Assembly (NCBI GenBank): GCA_900318245.1
Contig: ONJT01000002.1
Coordinates: 112,875-176,874, forward strand
Source: an uncultured Bacteroidales bacterium
GTDB lineage: Bacteria > Bacteroidota > Bacteroidia > Bacteroidales > Paludibacteraceae
Direction of reading: 5' to 3'
Length of the DNA stretch: 64,000 bases
The position numbers and the translations under genes were made by a program. Of the stretch, positions 41,975-51,897 are shown piece by piece. Positions within the stretch are counted from its first letter, which is position 1; every line of letters starts with the position of its first letter. The notes below the pieces were generated by a model. It did no database searches. It saw only the letters and a list, made by a program, of their open reading frames with translations, and was not told where the DNA came from.

Positions 41975-44900
41975 AAGCAGCGTATTCCGGATAATATTTA
42001 TCTACAAATTCCGACTGCCCGAAGCGTTCGCAAGTCTGGAGTACATAACTCAAGATAGCTGCTTCGCGACCGGTAGTCGATTCCATTACTTGACGTTGGC
42101 GGCGGTCGAGGGACTGCGCAAAGCGCAGGTACTCCACGCAGGTGTTCGCTACAACGTCCATGATAGCCAGTGCTTTCTCGTCCTGGTGGAGGAGGAAATA
42201 CATCTGTGCCATGGAGGCGGAGGTGTAGTCGTAAGGCACGTTATAACCCGGCAGTTGTTCCTCTGCGAAATCGAGCACCTCAAGGGCTTTTTCGCGCTGC
42301 CCCTCACGAATGAGTTCTTCCGCCAATTGGGCGAACATCATACGGTGCGTGCGGCACATACGCATGAGGTTTTCGTCGATATAGATGCCCGGGATATTCA
42401 TGTTACCATAAGCGAACTTGTGCATCATATTCTCGTACATCTTCTCCGTGTTCACGCGGGGTTGTCCGTCGCGGCTGCGGGTCGGGGTGATTTGATAAGT
42501 GAGACCCGTCAGTTCCATATACGGCTCGAGGCCCAGGTAATAGTCATTACCTACGGTCGCGCAGAAATAGATGGGTCGCTCCCATTTATTGGTCGAGAGC
42601 ATTTCCATGATCATCATCTGCGAGCGGGTATACATACGCTTCTTCTGGAACATGATCTGCTCGCCGTCAGGGGTCTCCACATAGAGTTGGTCGGACGGCA
42701 AATAGTTATCCCCTTCGCGTGTCTTGGTACGCGGGTCATCGGAGCGGAGGAAGTTAAAGGCTTTCTCCACGGAGACAGGTTGTCCCAGACGGTTGTCTAC
42801 GCGCGCTATCTCGTTCGAGCCGGGCATATAATCCTTATACTCCCAAGAGATAGGCAGCGCCTTCGAGTCGTAGTACGGGCGCTTCATCTGCGCGATGTAC
42901 CAGTCTGTCTGAAGATACGAGAGGTTGCAGACGCGGATGTCCGTGCCGACCTCTTCCACCTCTTGGTTGTACCAAAGCGGGAAGGTATCGTTATCGCCGT
43001 TGGAGAAGAGGATAGCTTGCGTCTCGCAGGACTTGAGGTAGTTCGCTCCGAAGTCGCGGCAGCTGTAGCGATTCGAACGGTCATGGTCGTCCCAGTTCTG
43101 CTGCGCCATGAGTGCCGGAACACCCAAGCATATCAAAGATATGCAGACCGCTATCGCTGTTAGACCGGCTTCGCCTGTTAGACCGCTATCGCTGTTAGAC
43201 CGCTTCGCTGTTAGAGCACTATTGATCCAGTCGATGAGGGCGAGTACGCCGAGACCGATCCATATACAGAAAGCATAGAACGAACCTGCGTAGGCGTAGT
43301 CTCGTTCACGCGGCTGGTAAGGCGTCTGGTTGAGGTAGAGCACGATCGCAAGGCCGGTGAGGAAGAAGAGCAGGAAGGTCAACGTGAAGTTCTTCCATCC
43401 TTCGCCTTCGCCCTTAGCGTTGCGCTTTCCGCACTGCCAAACGATACCGATGATACCGAGCAGCAACGGCAGGAAATAATAGACGTTATGGCCTTTGTTC
43501 TCTTTCAGTTCGGTCGGCAGCAGGTCTTGGTCACCGAGCATGGCATCGTCGATAAACGAGATACCGGAGATCCAGTTACCTTTGGTGATGTCGCCGTAGG
43601 ATTGCAGGTCATTCTGACGGCCGACGAAGTTCCACATGAAGTAGCGCCAGTACATGAAGTTAACCTGATAGCGGAAGAAGAACCGAAGGTTCTCTCCGAA
43701 GGTCGGACAGTACTCCGTCTTCTGCTGTCCGCAGTACTCATAGCGGACGCGCTTGCCTTTGATGTTCGCCCACTCTTTATAAGCCTGCACATGACTGCCT
43801 TGCGAGGAGTACATACGCGGGAAGAGCATGCAGAACTGCTTCATGTATTGGTAGTCCGTCTTGTAGCCGGTGATGACATAATGATCCTTCTCGCCTTCCA
43901 CCTTTGGCGCGGGCGCATACTGGGCATGTCCTTTCTTCTCCACCGGCACGCACATGTTTCCTTCGATACGCAACTCGACGGGAGCGTTGTATGTCTGGCC
44001 ATAGAAGAGCGGACGGTCGCCGTACTGCTCGCGGTTGAGGTAGTACTTGAGCGAGAACACATTATCGGGGCTGTTCTGGTCCATCGGGGTGTCGGCATTG
44101 GAACGAATGACGAGGGCGGCATAAGAGCTGTAACCAATCAGGATGACTGTTAACATCAGCACTCCTGTGTTAAGCCAGCGCCAGAGGTTCTTGCCTTGGT
44201 CCTCAGCATACTCGATATCCGAGCGTTTCTTGGTGTAAAGAATCGCCCAGACGAGCAGACCTACTGTCAGGATGAGGCAAACCCACATACCCGTATTGAA
44301 CGGACATCCGAGACCGTTCACAAAGGCCAATTCGAACCATCCGATAAGCGTCGGGAAGCCCGGGATAATACCGTAGAGGATGACCAGCAGCACGAGGCAG
44401 GAAGCCAAGAAAGCATAGATGAGGCCCTTCCACGAGAACGCATAACGACGGAAGTAATAGACGAGTCCGATCGCCGGTATGGTCAAGAGGTTCAAGAGGT
44501 GGACGCCGATACTCAGACCCATCAGATAGGCGATGAGGATGAGCCACTTGTCCGAGCCTTCTTCGTCCGCCTGCTCGTCCCACTTGAGGATGAGCCAGAA
44601 GACGACCGCTGTAAACAGCGAGGACGAAGCATATACTTCGCCTTCTACGGCAGAGAACCAGAAAGTGTCGCTGAAGGTGTACGCGAGGGCACCTACGGTG
44701 CCGGCACCCAAGAGCGCGATACCTTTCCATAGTTCATCGGGTTGCACGAGTTTCTTCGCGAGCGCCGTGATCGTCCAGAAAAGGAAGAGGATGGTGAAGG
44801 CGCTGGCCAGTGCCGAGAGGGCATTGACGCACATCGCTACGTGCGCCGTGTCCGAGGCGAAGAGCGAGAAAAAATGGCCCATGAGCATGAAGAACGGTGC

Positions 44901-45059
44901 GCCGGGCGGGTGTCCAACGTCCAGTTTCCAGGCGCTGGAGATGAACTCACCGCAATCCCAGAAAGAAGCGGTAGGTTCCATCGTCAGGAGGTACGTCGCT
45001 GCAGCGATCGCAAACACAATCCATCCGCAGAGCGTATTCCATAATTTGAAATGTTTCAT
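41961..45059 (-). CDS. DUF2723/GT117 membrane protein, O-mannosyltransferase-like
   Basis: A 1032-residue protein. An N-terminal DUF2723 region has about 9-11 helices (GWIVFAIAAATYLLTMEPTA, DCGEFISSAWKLDVGHPPGAPFF), in which the conserved DxGE and GHPPGxP motifs match PMT-like glycosyltransferases. A large periplasmic C-terminal part follows with helical TPR-like end (EKALEVLDFAEEQLPGYNVPYDY). It probably transfers a sugar from a lipid donor to exported protein. Residues 615-638 (TAKRSNSDSGLTGEAGLTAI) in an inter-helix loop come from a 17-bp repeat. A TACCTTTG element lies at 45114-45107. Confidence 0.85.
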   Translation of the reverse strand: MKHFKLWNTLCGWIVFAIAAATYLLTMEPTASFWDCGEFISSAWKLDVGHPPGAPFFMLMGHFFSLFASDTAHVAMCVNALSALASAFTILFLFWTITALAKKLVQPDELWKGIALLGAGTVGALAYTFSDTFWFSAVEGEVYASSSLFTAVVFWLILKWDEQADEEGSDKWLILIAYLMGLSIGVHLLNLLTIPAIGLVYYFRRYAFSWKGLIYAFLASCLVLLVILYGIIPGFPTLIGWFELAFVNGLGCPFNTGMWVCLILTVGLLVWAILYTKKRSDIEYAEDQGKNLWRWLNTGVLMLTVILIGYSSYAALVIRSNADTPMDQNSPDNVFSLKYYLNREQYGDRPLFYGQTYNAPVELRIEGNMCVPVEKKGHAQYAPAPKVEGEKDHYVITGYKTDYQYMKQFCMLFPRMYSSQGSHVQAYKEWANIKGKRVRYEYCGQQKTEYCPTFGENLRFFFRYQVNFMYWRYFMWNFVGRQNDLQSYGDITKGNWISGISFIDDAMLGDQDLLPTELKENKGHNVYYFLPLLLGIIGIVWQCGKRNAKGEGEGWKNFTLTFLLFFLTGLAIVLYLNQTPYQPRERDYAYAGSFYAFCIWIGLGVLALIDWINSALTAKRSNSDSGLTGEAGLTAIAVCISLICLGVPALMAQQNWDDHDRSNRYSCRDFGANYLKSCETQAILFSNGDNDTFPLWYNQEVEEVGTDIRVCNLSYLQTDWYIAQMKRPYYDSKALPISWEYKDYMPGSNEIARVDNRLGQPVSVEKAFNFLRSDDPRTKTREGDNYLPSDQLYVETPDGEQIMFQKKRMYTRSQMMIMEMLSTNKWERPIYFCATVGNDYYLGLEPYMELTGLTYQITPTRSRDGQPRVNTEKMYENMMHKFAYGNMNIPGIYIDENLMRMCRTHRMMFAQLAEELIREGQREKALEVLDFAEEQLPGYNVPYDYTSASMAQMYFLLHQDEKALAIMDVVANTCVEYLRFAQSLDRRQRQVMESTTGREAAILSYVLQTCERFGQSEFVDKYYPEYAAYVND
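43146..43215. repeat. In-frame CTGTTAGACCG repeat, family E
   Basis: Four GTTAGA-boxes 16-18 bp apart separated by CCGCTATCGCT, CCGGCTTCGCC and CCGCTTCGCT, giving small GGC-TTC-GCC-type hairpins. It encodes LTAKRSNSDSGLTGEAGLTA in the GT117 protein. Confidence 0.7.
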
Positions 45060-45195
45060 TTTATCGTTGTTTTTGTTATCAAGCCATATTTAGGCAAAAT
45101 CGGCTGCAAAGGTACAATAAAAAATGGAAAGCAGAAAGTGAAAAGTGAAAAAATTACGCATACATGTATTTTTTATCGAAAATATACGCACGCAC

Positions 45196-45226
45196 TTGCA
45201 CATATGAAAAAAATGTTGTATCTTTG
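45196..45226 (+). promoter_or_regulatory. Promoter of the surface-polysaccharide operon
   Basis: TTG 45196-45198 and TATCTTTG 45219-45226, 20 bp apart, start near 45234 and 35 nt before the first ATG. No other promoter is seen until past 58 kb on this strand. Confidence 0.83.
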
Positions 45227-45268
45227 CGGACTTTTTGGAATTTAGATTAAAAAACATATATTACAAAC

Positions 45269-46024
45269 ATGATTAACGTTGGAATTATCGGATGTGGTTT
45301 CGTAGGAGGAGCCCTCAAAAATTGGTTGGAGAACAACAACCCCGAGTGTAAGTTATTTATCAGCGACCCGTACAAGGGGTACAACGATGACCTGAGTGGC
45401 ATCGATGTGGCTTTTCTGCAAATTCACGTGCCGACGGAAGAAGACGGCACGCAGGACTTGCGTCTAATGAAAGAGTTGATTAAGAACCTGCCGGACGTGC
45501 CGGTATTTGTTCGCACGACCATTCTGCCGGGTACGAGTGAGATGCTGTCGAAAGAGACCGGACACCATGTGTATTACATGCCGGAGTTCTTGACCGAGCG
45601 CACATTCATCGAGGACTTCAACAAGCAGACCATGGTCTTCACCGGAGCACAGGAACTGCTGACGAAGATCTTCGTAGGTAAGAAATTCACCGTCATGAGT
45701 CCGCTCGAGGCAGAGTTGACCAAGTACATGCATAACGTTTTCGGCGCATACAAAGTGACATATTTCAATGCCTGCAAGGAATACTGCGAGAAGATGGGCG
45801 CAGACTGGCGCAAGGTACATACCGGCGTACTGCTGTCCGGCTATATCAACGATACGCACACCTATGTTCCGGGGCCGGACGGCAAATACGGCTACGGAGG
45901 CAAGTGCTTCCCGAAAGACGTGAATGCGTTCGCAGAAATGACCAAAGGAACATCACTTGGCACTCTGTTGGAGCATCTGCACGAACTCAACGTCCATTTC
46001 CGCGGAGTAGAAGAACATATCTAA
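45269..46024 (+). CDS. Short UDP-glucose/GDP-mannose dehydrogenase-family protein
   Basis: A 251-residue protein. It has the NAD-binding start ([17 protein letters not shown]) and the central domain with the catalytic Cys C213 in [13 protein letters not shown]. It lacks the approximately 150-residue C-terminal UDP-binding domain of the full enzymes such as the next gene product. The catalytic region is otherwise intact ([24 protein letters not shown]), and it begins the operon under a strong promoter. It may act on a different nucleotide sugar, or pair with another subunit; this is inference. Stop and next start are 2 bp apart. Confidence 0.78.
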   Translation: MINVGIIGCGFVGGALKNWLENNNPECKLFISDPYKGYNDDLSGIDVAFLQIHVPTEEDGTQDLRLMKELIKNLPDVPVFVRTTILPGTSEMLSKETGHHVYYMPEFLTERTFIEDFNKQTMVFTGAQELLTKIFVGKKFTVMSPLEAELTKYMHNVFGAYKVTYFNACKEYCEKMGADWRKVHTGVLLSGYINDTHTYVPGPDGKYGYGGKCFPKDVNAFAEMTKGTSLGTLLEHLHELNVHFRGVEEHI

Positions 46025-46026
46025 TC

Positions 46027-47265
46027 ATGAAAATAGCAGTTGCAGGAACAGGTTATGTAGGTCTCAGCATCGCTACCCTACTGGCCCAACACCATGAAGT
46101 GACGGCGGTCGATATTATCCCCGAGAAGGTAGATATGATCAACCGTCGGCAGTCGCCTATTCAGGACGAGTATATCGAGAAATTCTTTGCGGAGAAGGAC
46201 TTGCACCTCACTGTGACCTTGGATGCCGAGACGGCGTACAAAGAGGCGGAGTATGTGGTGATCGCCGCGCCGACGAACTACGACAGTCGTCGTAATTATT
46301 TCGACACCTCGGCAGTAGAGAGCATCATCGAGACGGTGCTGCGCGTGAACCCAAGCGCCATCATGGTGATTAAATCCACGATTCCGGTGGGGTACACCAA
46401 ATCTGTGCGTGAGAAATACCACTGCGAGCACATTCTCTTCTCGCCGGAGTTTCTGCGCGAGAGCAAAGCCCTCGAGGACAACCTGTACCCCAGCCGCATC
46501 ATCGTCGGCACGGATAGGACGGACAAGCAGCAGTTAGCCGCAGCCGAGACCTTTGCGAACCTGCTCAAAGAAGGCGCCATCAAGCAAGACATAGAAGTGC
46601 GTATCATGGGCCTGACAGAAGCCGAGGCCGTGAAGTTGTTCGCCAACACCTACCTGGCGCTGCGCGTGAGTTTCTTCAATGAGTTGGACACCTACGCCGA
46701 GATGAAAGGACTGGACACGCAGTCTATCATCGACGGCGTATGTCTCGACCCGCGTATCGGCACGCACTACAATAATCCTTCGTTCGGCTACGGCGGTTAT
46801 TGCTTGCCCAAAGACACCAAGCAGCTACTGGCGAACTACCAGGATGTGCCGGAGAACCTCATCGGCGCTATTGTAGAGTCCAACCGCACGCGTAAGGACT
46901 TCATCGCCGACCGCGTGTTAGCCAAAGCCGGGTATTACGACTACTACCAGAAAGGCGATTTCGATGCGGCGCAGGAGCATGACTGCACGATCGGTGTGTA
47001 CCGCCTGACGATGAAGTCGAACAGCGATAACTTCCGTCAGTCGTCTATCCAAGGCATCATGAAACGCGTGAAGGCGAAAGGTGCGCAAGTCATCATCTAT
47101 GAGCCGACCTTAGAGAACGGCACGACTTTCTTCGGAAGCGAAGTGGTGAACGACCTCGAGCAATTCAAACTTCGCAGCCAAGCCATCATCGCCAATCGCT
47201 ATGACAGCTGTCTGGATGACGTGAAGGAAAAAGTATACACACGCGATATTTTCAAACGGGACTAA
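46027..47265 (+). CDS. ugd: UDP-glucose 6-dehydrogenase
   Basis: Start ATG 46027 ([21 protein letters not shown]). The 412-residue full-length enzyme has the Rossmann N-terminus, central [23 protein letters not shown] and catalytic Cys C259 in [14 protein letters not shown]. It also has the C-terminal UDP-binding domain ([18 protein letters not shown]). It oxidises UDP-glucose to UDP-glucuronate, providing acidic sugar for the polysaccharide. It follows the short dehydrogenase by 2 bp and is immediately followed (TAATTG) by the flippase. Confidence 0.92.
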   Translation: MKIAVAGTGYVGLSIATLLAQHHEVTAVDIIPEKVDMINRRQSPIQDEYIEKFFAEKDLHLTVTLDAETAYKEAEYVVIAAPTNYDSRRNYFDTSAVESIIETVLRVNPSAIMVIKSTIPVGYTKSVREKYHCEHILFSPEFLRESKALEDNLYPSRIIVGTDRTDKQQLAAAETFANLLKEGAIKQDIEVRIMGLTEAEAVKLFANTYLALRVSFFNELDTYAEMKGLDTQSIIDGVCLDPRIGTHYNNPSFGYGGYCLPKDTKQLLANYQDVPENLIGAIVESNRTRKDFIADRVLAKAGYYDYYQKGDFDAAQEHDCTIGVYRLTMKSNSDNFRQSSIQGIMKRVKAKGAQVIIYEPTLENGTTFFGSEVVNDLEQFKLRSQAIIANRYDSCLDDVKEKVYTRDIFKRD

Positions 47266-48621
47266 TTGGCTGAGAAAGTAGAACATATCGGGAAGCGCGA
47301 GATAGCGTGGAGCTACGCCGGCACGTTTTTCATGATCGGCGCGGGAGTCATTCTACTGCCGTTTATCCTTCATGAAATGCCCCGAGAGACGGTAGGTATC
47401 TGGAATATCTTCCAGACTATCACCGTCCTGGTTATGTTGCTGGATTTCGGTTTCCGTCCGTCTTTTGCGCGTAACATCAGTTATATCTTCTCCGGCGTGA
47501 AGACGCTGCAGAAAGAAGGTGTGGCGCATGCAGCGACGGATGCCGAGGTGGACTACGGTTTGCTGAATGGCACGATCGAAGCCATGCGCCGGTTCTACCG
47601 ATGGGTTGCTCTGGCGGTGCTGGCGCTGTTAGGAACAGTCGGGACTGCCTATTTCCTATACATCCTACGCAAGTACTCCGGGGATCATCAGGATGCCCTG
47701 ATCGCATGGGTGATACTCATCACCATCAATTGTTACAACCTCTACACGCTCTACTACGACGCGCTGCTCACCGGCAAAGGCTACGTCAAGCGCATTCAGC
47801 AGATCAATATCCTGGCGCAAAGCATTTACGTCTGTCTGGCGATAGGACTGATCTATGCGGGTTTGGGTCTGACGGCGATCGTATCCGCACAGCTCACCTC
47901 TGTGCTTGTTCGCCGGTTCGTCAGCCATAAGGTCTTCTTCACACGGGAACTGAAAGCGCACCTGCAGACAGCACAGCCGCAGGACACCAGACAGATTCTC
48001 TCGGCCATCACGCCGAACGCCGTAAAGGTCGGCCTCACGCAGTTGGGCGGATTTCTGGTCAATAAATCGTCCCTGCTCATCGGATCGGTCTTCCTGTCAC
48101 TGGAAGAGATAGCATGTTACGGCATCACGGTGCAGGTGATGGATATTCTGGCGCGGTGCGCGACGGTGGGTTATCAGGCCTATGCGCCGAAACTGGCGCA
48201 GTGCCGTGCGGAGAATGATATCATGGGCCTGAGGCGCTATTATATGATCTGCATCGGCAGTCTGTTAGCTACTTTTGCGGTCGGCGGCCTGGCTTGGTTA
48301 GGGCTCGGCGAATGGGCGTTGAGACTGATCGGCAGCCAGACGCAGTTTGTACCGCCGGCTATGCTGGCCGCGATGTTACTCATCAACACGCTGGAACACA
48401 ACCATGCTATCTCCGGCGGATTTATCATGGCGGATAACAAGATTCCGTTCTTCATCCCGTCGTTAGTGAGCGGCGCCGCTACGGTGGTGTTGCTGTGGAT
48501 CTTCCTCAGCCCGCTGCACATGGGTGTATGGGGACTGATCCTGGCGCCGGGTCTCGCGCAGTTGGCTTACCAAAACTGGAAGTGGCCCAGTATGGTTATT
48601 AAAGAATTATGGGGGAAATAG
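47266..48621 (+). CDS. Polysaccharide flippase (Wzx-like)
   Basis: A 451-residue, 12-14-helix protein of the MATE-related polysaccharide export superfamily (SYAGTFFMIGAGVILLPFIL, VLVMLLDFGFRPSFARNISYIF, LIGSVFLSLEEIACYGITVQ). It is expected to flip undecaprenyl-linked repeat units. The start appears to be a TTG directly after the ugd stop; no better ATG precedes the first helix. It overlaps the polymerase gene by 13 bp. Its position in a glycan cluster argues for Wzx over drug efflux. Confidence 0.85.
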   Translation: MAEKVEHIGKREIAWSYAGTFFMIGAGVILLPFILHEMPRETVGIWNIFQTITVLVMLLDFGFRPSFARNISYIFSGVKTLQKEGVAHAATDAEVDYGLLNGTIEAMRRFYRWVALAVLALLGTVGTAYFLYILRKYSGDHQDALIAWVILITINCYNLYTLYYDALLTGKGYVKRIQQINILAQSIYVCLAIGLIYAGLGLTAIVSAQLTSVLVRRFVSHKVFFTRELKAHLQTAQPQDTRQILSAITPNAVKVGLTQLGGFLVNKSSLLIGSVFLSLEEIACYGITVQVMDILARCATVGYQAYAPKLAQCRAENDIMGLRRYYMICIGSLLATFAVGGLAWLGLGEWALRLIGSQTQFVPPAMLAAMLLINTLEHNHAISGGFIMADNKIPFFIPSLVSGAATVVLLWIFLSPLHMGVWGLILAPGLAQLAYQNWKWPSMVIKELWGK

Positions 48622-49907
48622 GCAGCATTGACATAGTATACGCCCTGATATACATCGTTTTGATGGCATGTATATTCTGGAGGCACCAACGTCAGATAGA
48701 CTGGCGCTGGGGTGCCGGCAGTATCATCTTGCTCACCTACGTGCTATACCCGATTGTCGGAGCCTTTTGGTTTTTTGACCCGAACCGGCCCTACGGCGAA
48801 GTAGTGCCGCTGAGACTCTTCCCGTTCATCTACCTGGCGCTCATGGAATGGATAGCCCTCCGGCCGACGCTTCAATATGACCGGAACGATATTCAGAAGA
48901 TAGAGCCTCCGACCATCCTGTTTTTGAACATATTCGCCATCATTTATATCCTGTGCACGCTCATGCAGATCCCGAACATCCTCAGTCACATGGCGGACGG
49001 CTTGCGCAGTATCATGATGGATAGCGATGCCGGCGCGGACCTGTATTATGAGTCCCAATCGGAAGACAGCAATTACGATGGCGCGATCAGTAATATCCCG
49101 GCGATCATCTTTAATATCTTCTCCCCGCTGGCCTTTTTCCTGTTCTTCTACTATCTGACCTTGGAGAAACGACGCTTATGGGCTATCCTCGGATTCGGCG
49201 TATGTGTCCTCATCAAGTCCTTCCATTCGCTAAGTAACGGTCAGCGTACGGAAGTGACGATGTCGGTGTTTAACATCATCATTGCTTATCTCGCCTTGAA
49301 ACCCATGCTCTCCCAACAAGTCAAGCGCTGGGTACGGGTGATTCTTATCTCTTTGGCTGTGTTGATCACTATTCCGTTTATTGCCCTTTCTGTCAGTCGT
49401 TTTGGCGAAGAAGAGGGCGGTCTATTGGGAGGTCTCATCTACTATACCGGCGAAGCGCCGTACTATTTCAACAACTACGCACTGGATGCGGACGGCATCC
49501 GTTATGGTGACCGAACGTGCAACGTGTTCAAAAAGTTCATCGGATTGTCGTCACCGAACGGTATCTTTGATGTGCGTAATACGTATTACGACATGAAGAT
49601 GGACGATTCTATCTTCTCCACCTTTGTCGGGGACTTCGTATTGGACTTCGGCGGCACAGTGACCGCTATCCTCTTTATCTTGTTTAGTATCGTCTTCTGC
49701 CTGCTTACCCGCACCAATGCGCCTAACCAGATACCGTTCCACCGCGCGGTCCTGGTCTATTTTGCTATGACGGTCTGCATGCAGGGAGGAATGTATTTGT
49801 TTAATTACTCTTTTGAGGCCAACTTGCAGATACTGGCGGTGTTTATCTTCTATCTGTTTTTCGGCTTGGAATACCTGTTAAGACATCGGCATCACGAACC
49901 TGTATGA
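48609..49907 (+). CDS. O-antigen polymerase-like membrane protein (Wzy-like)
   Basis: A 432-residue integral membrane protein with 10-12 helices (IVYALIYIVLMACIFW, IPAIIFNIFSPLAFFLFFYYL, VILISLAVLITIPFIALSVS) and a large external loop around residues 260-330 holding a charged EEEGGLLGGLIYYTGEAPYYFNNYAL stretch shown here only in part as GGLLGGLIYYTGE. This is the usual plan of oligosaccharide repeat-unit polymerases, which are poorly conserved. The context between flippase and glycosyltransferase supports the call. Start ATG lies within the flippase end; the stop overlaps the next start (ATGA). Confidence 0.75.
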   Translation: MGEIGSIDIVYALIYIVLMACIFWRHQRQIDWRWGAGSIILLTYVLYPIVGAFWFFDPNRPYGEVVPLRLFPFIYLALMEWIALRPTLQYDRNDIQKIEPPTILFLNIFAIIYILCTLMQIPNILSHMADGLRSIMMDSDAGADLYYESQSEDSNYDGAISNIPAIIFNIFSPLAFFLFFYYLTLEKRRLWAILGFGVCVLIKSFHSLSNGQRTEVTMSVFNIIIAYLALKPMLSQQVKRWVRVILISLAVLITIPFIALSVSRFGEEEGGLLGGLIYYTGEAPYYFNNYALDADGIRYGDRTCNVFKKFIGLSSPNGIFDVRNTYYDMKMDDSIFSTFVGDFVLDFGGTVTAILFILFSIVFCLLTRTNAPNQIPFHRAVLVYFAMTVCMQGGMYLFNYSFEANLQILAVFIFYLFFGLEYLLRHRHHEPV

Positions 49908-50743
49908 GTACGCTGTTTTCCATATTGCTCCCGACCTATAAGCGTTCTTTCCTGAAAGAATGTATCGATAGTGTGTTGGCGCAGAGCTATGCGTCTTGGG
50001 AACTGATCATCGTCAACGATGCCTCTCCGGAAGACATCCGCAGCATCGTGGAGACGTATACGGATCCGCGTATTCATTACTACGAGAACAAGCAGAACAT
50101 CGGTGCCCGACGCCTCGTCAAGCAGTGGAACTACTGTCTGAGCCTCGCCTCAGGGGAGTACGTCATCTGCATGGGCGATGATGACAAACTGATGCCGAAT
50201 TGCTTAGCTACCTACGCCGAACTGATCGCGCGCTATCCGGAGGTATCGGTGCTGCATGGTCAGACCGACATCATCGACGCCAAGAGCCAACTCGTATGCC
50301 ATACGAAAGCGCGCCCGGAGTGGGAGTCCGCGATGAGTTTGTTCTTTAATCGGACGTTTACCTACCGCCATCAGTTTATCGGCGATTTCTGTTATAAACG
50401 TTCGGATCTGCTCTCGGCCGGCGGGTTCTATGACCTGCCTTATGCCTGGGGCAGCGATGATATCACCGCTATTCGGGCTGCCGAAGCACAGGGTATCGCC
50501 AACACGCAGCAGGTCGTTTTCCTGTATCGCGACAATGAAGGCACCATCACCCGTCATTCGCATACCTTCGGCAAACTACATGCGATCGCGCTGGATACCT
50601 GTTGGAAGATCCGCTATCTCCGCCGTCCCACTCACAATGAGGTAGATGAGGAGTATCGCAAGACCCTTTGCAGGAACGTACTCCGCGTAGCGCTGAAAAA
50701 AGCATACTACGTGCTGTATCACTCTATAAAAAAACGCAGTTAA
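49904..50743 (+). CDS. Glycosyltransferase family 2
   Basis: A 279-residue GT-A protein. It has FSILLPTYKRSFLKECIDSVLAQSY, the nucleotide site WELIIVNDASPEDI, the metal motif DDD in CMGDDDKLMP, and a C-terminal acceptor region (GGFYDLPYAWGSDDITAIRAA). It adds a sugar from a nucleotide donor to the growing lipid-linked unit at the cytoplasmic face. Specificity not determined. It overlaps the polymerase gene by 4 bp. Confidence 0.9.
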   Translation: MSTLFSILLPTYKRSFLKECIDSVLAQSYASWELIIVNDASPEDIRSIVETYTDPRIHYYENKQNIGARRLVKQWNYCLSLASGEYVICMGDDDKLMPNCLATYAELIARYPEVSVLHGQTDIIDAKSQLVCHTKARPEWESAMSLFFNRTFTYRHQFIGDFCYKRSDLLSAGGFYDLPYAWGSDDITAIRAAEAQGIANTQQVVFLYRDNEGTITRHSHTFGKLHAIALDTCWKIRYLRRPTHNEVDEEYRKTLCRNVLRVALKKAYYVLYHSIKKRS

Positions 50744-50748
50744 CACCC

Positions 50749-51897
50749 ATGGCTAAACGCATACTCATAGACGCCACCAACACGACGATCACTATTCCTA
50801 ACGGAGGGTCGTTCTGTACGCAAGCCTACATGGAGGCTCTTTTGGCGCTGTACCCGGGTCGAGTGGACGTACTGCATCCGCAAGAGGCGCACATTCGCGA
50901 TAGCCGCTATCGAACCATAGATGTGCCTCGACGGAGTCGTATGCAGCGCGTGCTGGGTTTCCTGCGCGGCCGTTTCTACCGCAGCGCTTCCTTCCTCGTG
51001 GACTATCTGCGGGCGCACCAAGGGGAGTATGAAAGGGTGATGATCAACACGGGATTATACGCCGGATGCAACATCCGGGCGCTTCATGCCATGGGTCTGA
51101 GCGTCGTGGTGTTACACCATAATTTTGAATCGGAGTACCGGATGGATAGCAAGTCGATCCTCACCCTGAAAGGTCGCACCGACCGGATAGTCCGTTATTG
51201 GGAGCGCAAAGGCTATCAAGGGGCGGATATCAATCTCTTCTTGACGCGCCAGGACCGCCTGCGCTTCGAGCAGGAGTACGGGGCACATGCACAGAACCAC
51301 GTGACGAGCATCTTTGAGACGCGCGCGGAACGGCAAGCCCTGGTGCCCCACCCCGCTTCGAAGAGCGCGGTCATCACCTGTGCGCTGGGCGACATTCAGA
51401 ACCAGGCGCCGCTCCTCCGTTTTGGAGAGCAGTACCTGCCGCTCTTCCGGAATATCTTGCCGGACTGGACGATTCACCTCATGGGCCGCAACCCCTCGAA
51501 AGCGATTCGGGAAATGGTACAACAGCACGATTGCATGCGCCTCACGCCGAACCCCGAGAACATCCGCGAATTGGCAGCCGAGAGTGATATCTATCTCTGC
51601 CCGATGGACGCCGGCGGAGGACTGAAACTGCGCCTGATGGACGGCTTGCGCTCCGGTCAGCCGGTGCTGGTGCACGAGCGCTCCGCACGCGGCTATGACG
51701 CGTTGTTGGACGCTCCGTATTTTTATACGTACCACGACCCTGAGAGTTTTGAGCAAGGGCTGAGACAACTCATACAATACATGCAATCGGCCGACTACTC
51801 GCGCGAGAAGATACAAGACAAACACTACGAGACCTTCGGCCTGGAGGTAGGCATCGAACGACTAAGAAAGATTCTAAATGAGAATATTGGCGGTTGA
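50749..51897 (+). CDS. GT-B glycosyltransferase (GT4-like)
   Basis: Start ATG 50749 (MAKRILIDATNTTITIPNGG). The 382-residue protein has a GT-B outline: an N-terminal sensor fold with VVVLHHNFESEYRM and ADINLFLTRQDRLRFEQEYG, and a C-terminal donor domain with IHLMGRNPSKAI, NIRELAAESDIYLCPMDAGGGLKLRLMD, the nearest equivalent to the EX7E region. It overlaps the following GT gene by 20 bp. Donor and acceptor are unknown. Confidence 0.8.
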   Translation: MAKRILIDATNTTITIPNGGSFCTQAYMEALLALYPGRVDVLHPQEAHIRDSRYRTIDVPRRSRMQRVLGFLRGRFYRSASFLVDYLRAHQGEYERVMINTGLYAGCNIRALHAMGLSVVVLHHNFESEYRMDSKSILTLKGRTDRIVRYWERKGYQGADINLFLTRQDRLRFEQEYGAHAQNHVTSIFETRAERQALVPHPASKSAVITCALGDIQNQAPLLRFGEQYLPLFRNILPDWTIHLMGRNPSKAIREMVQQHDCMRLTPNPENIRELAAESDIYLCPMDAGGGLKLRLMDGLRSGQPVLVHERSARGYDALLDAPYFYTYHDPESFEQGLRQLIQYMQSADYSREKIQDKHYETFGLEVGIERLRKILNENIGG

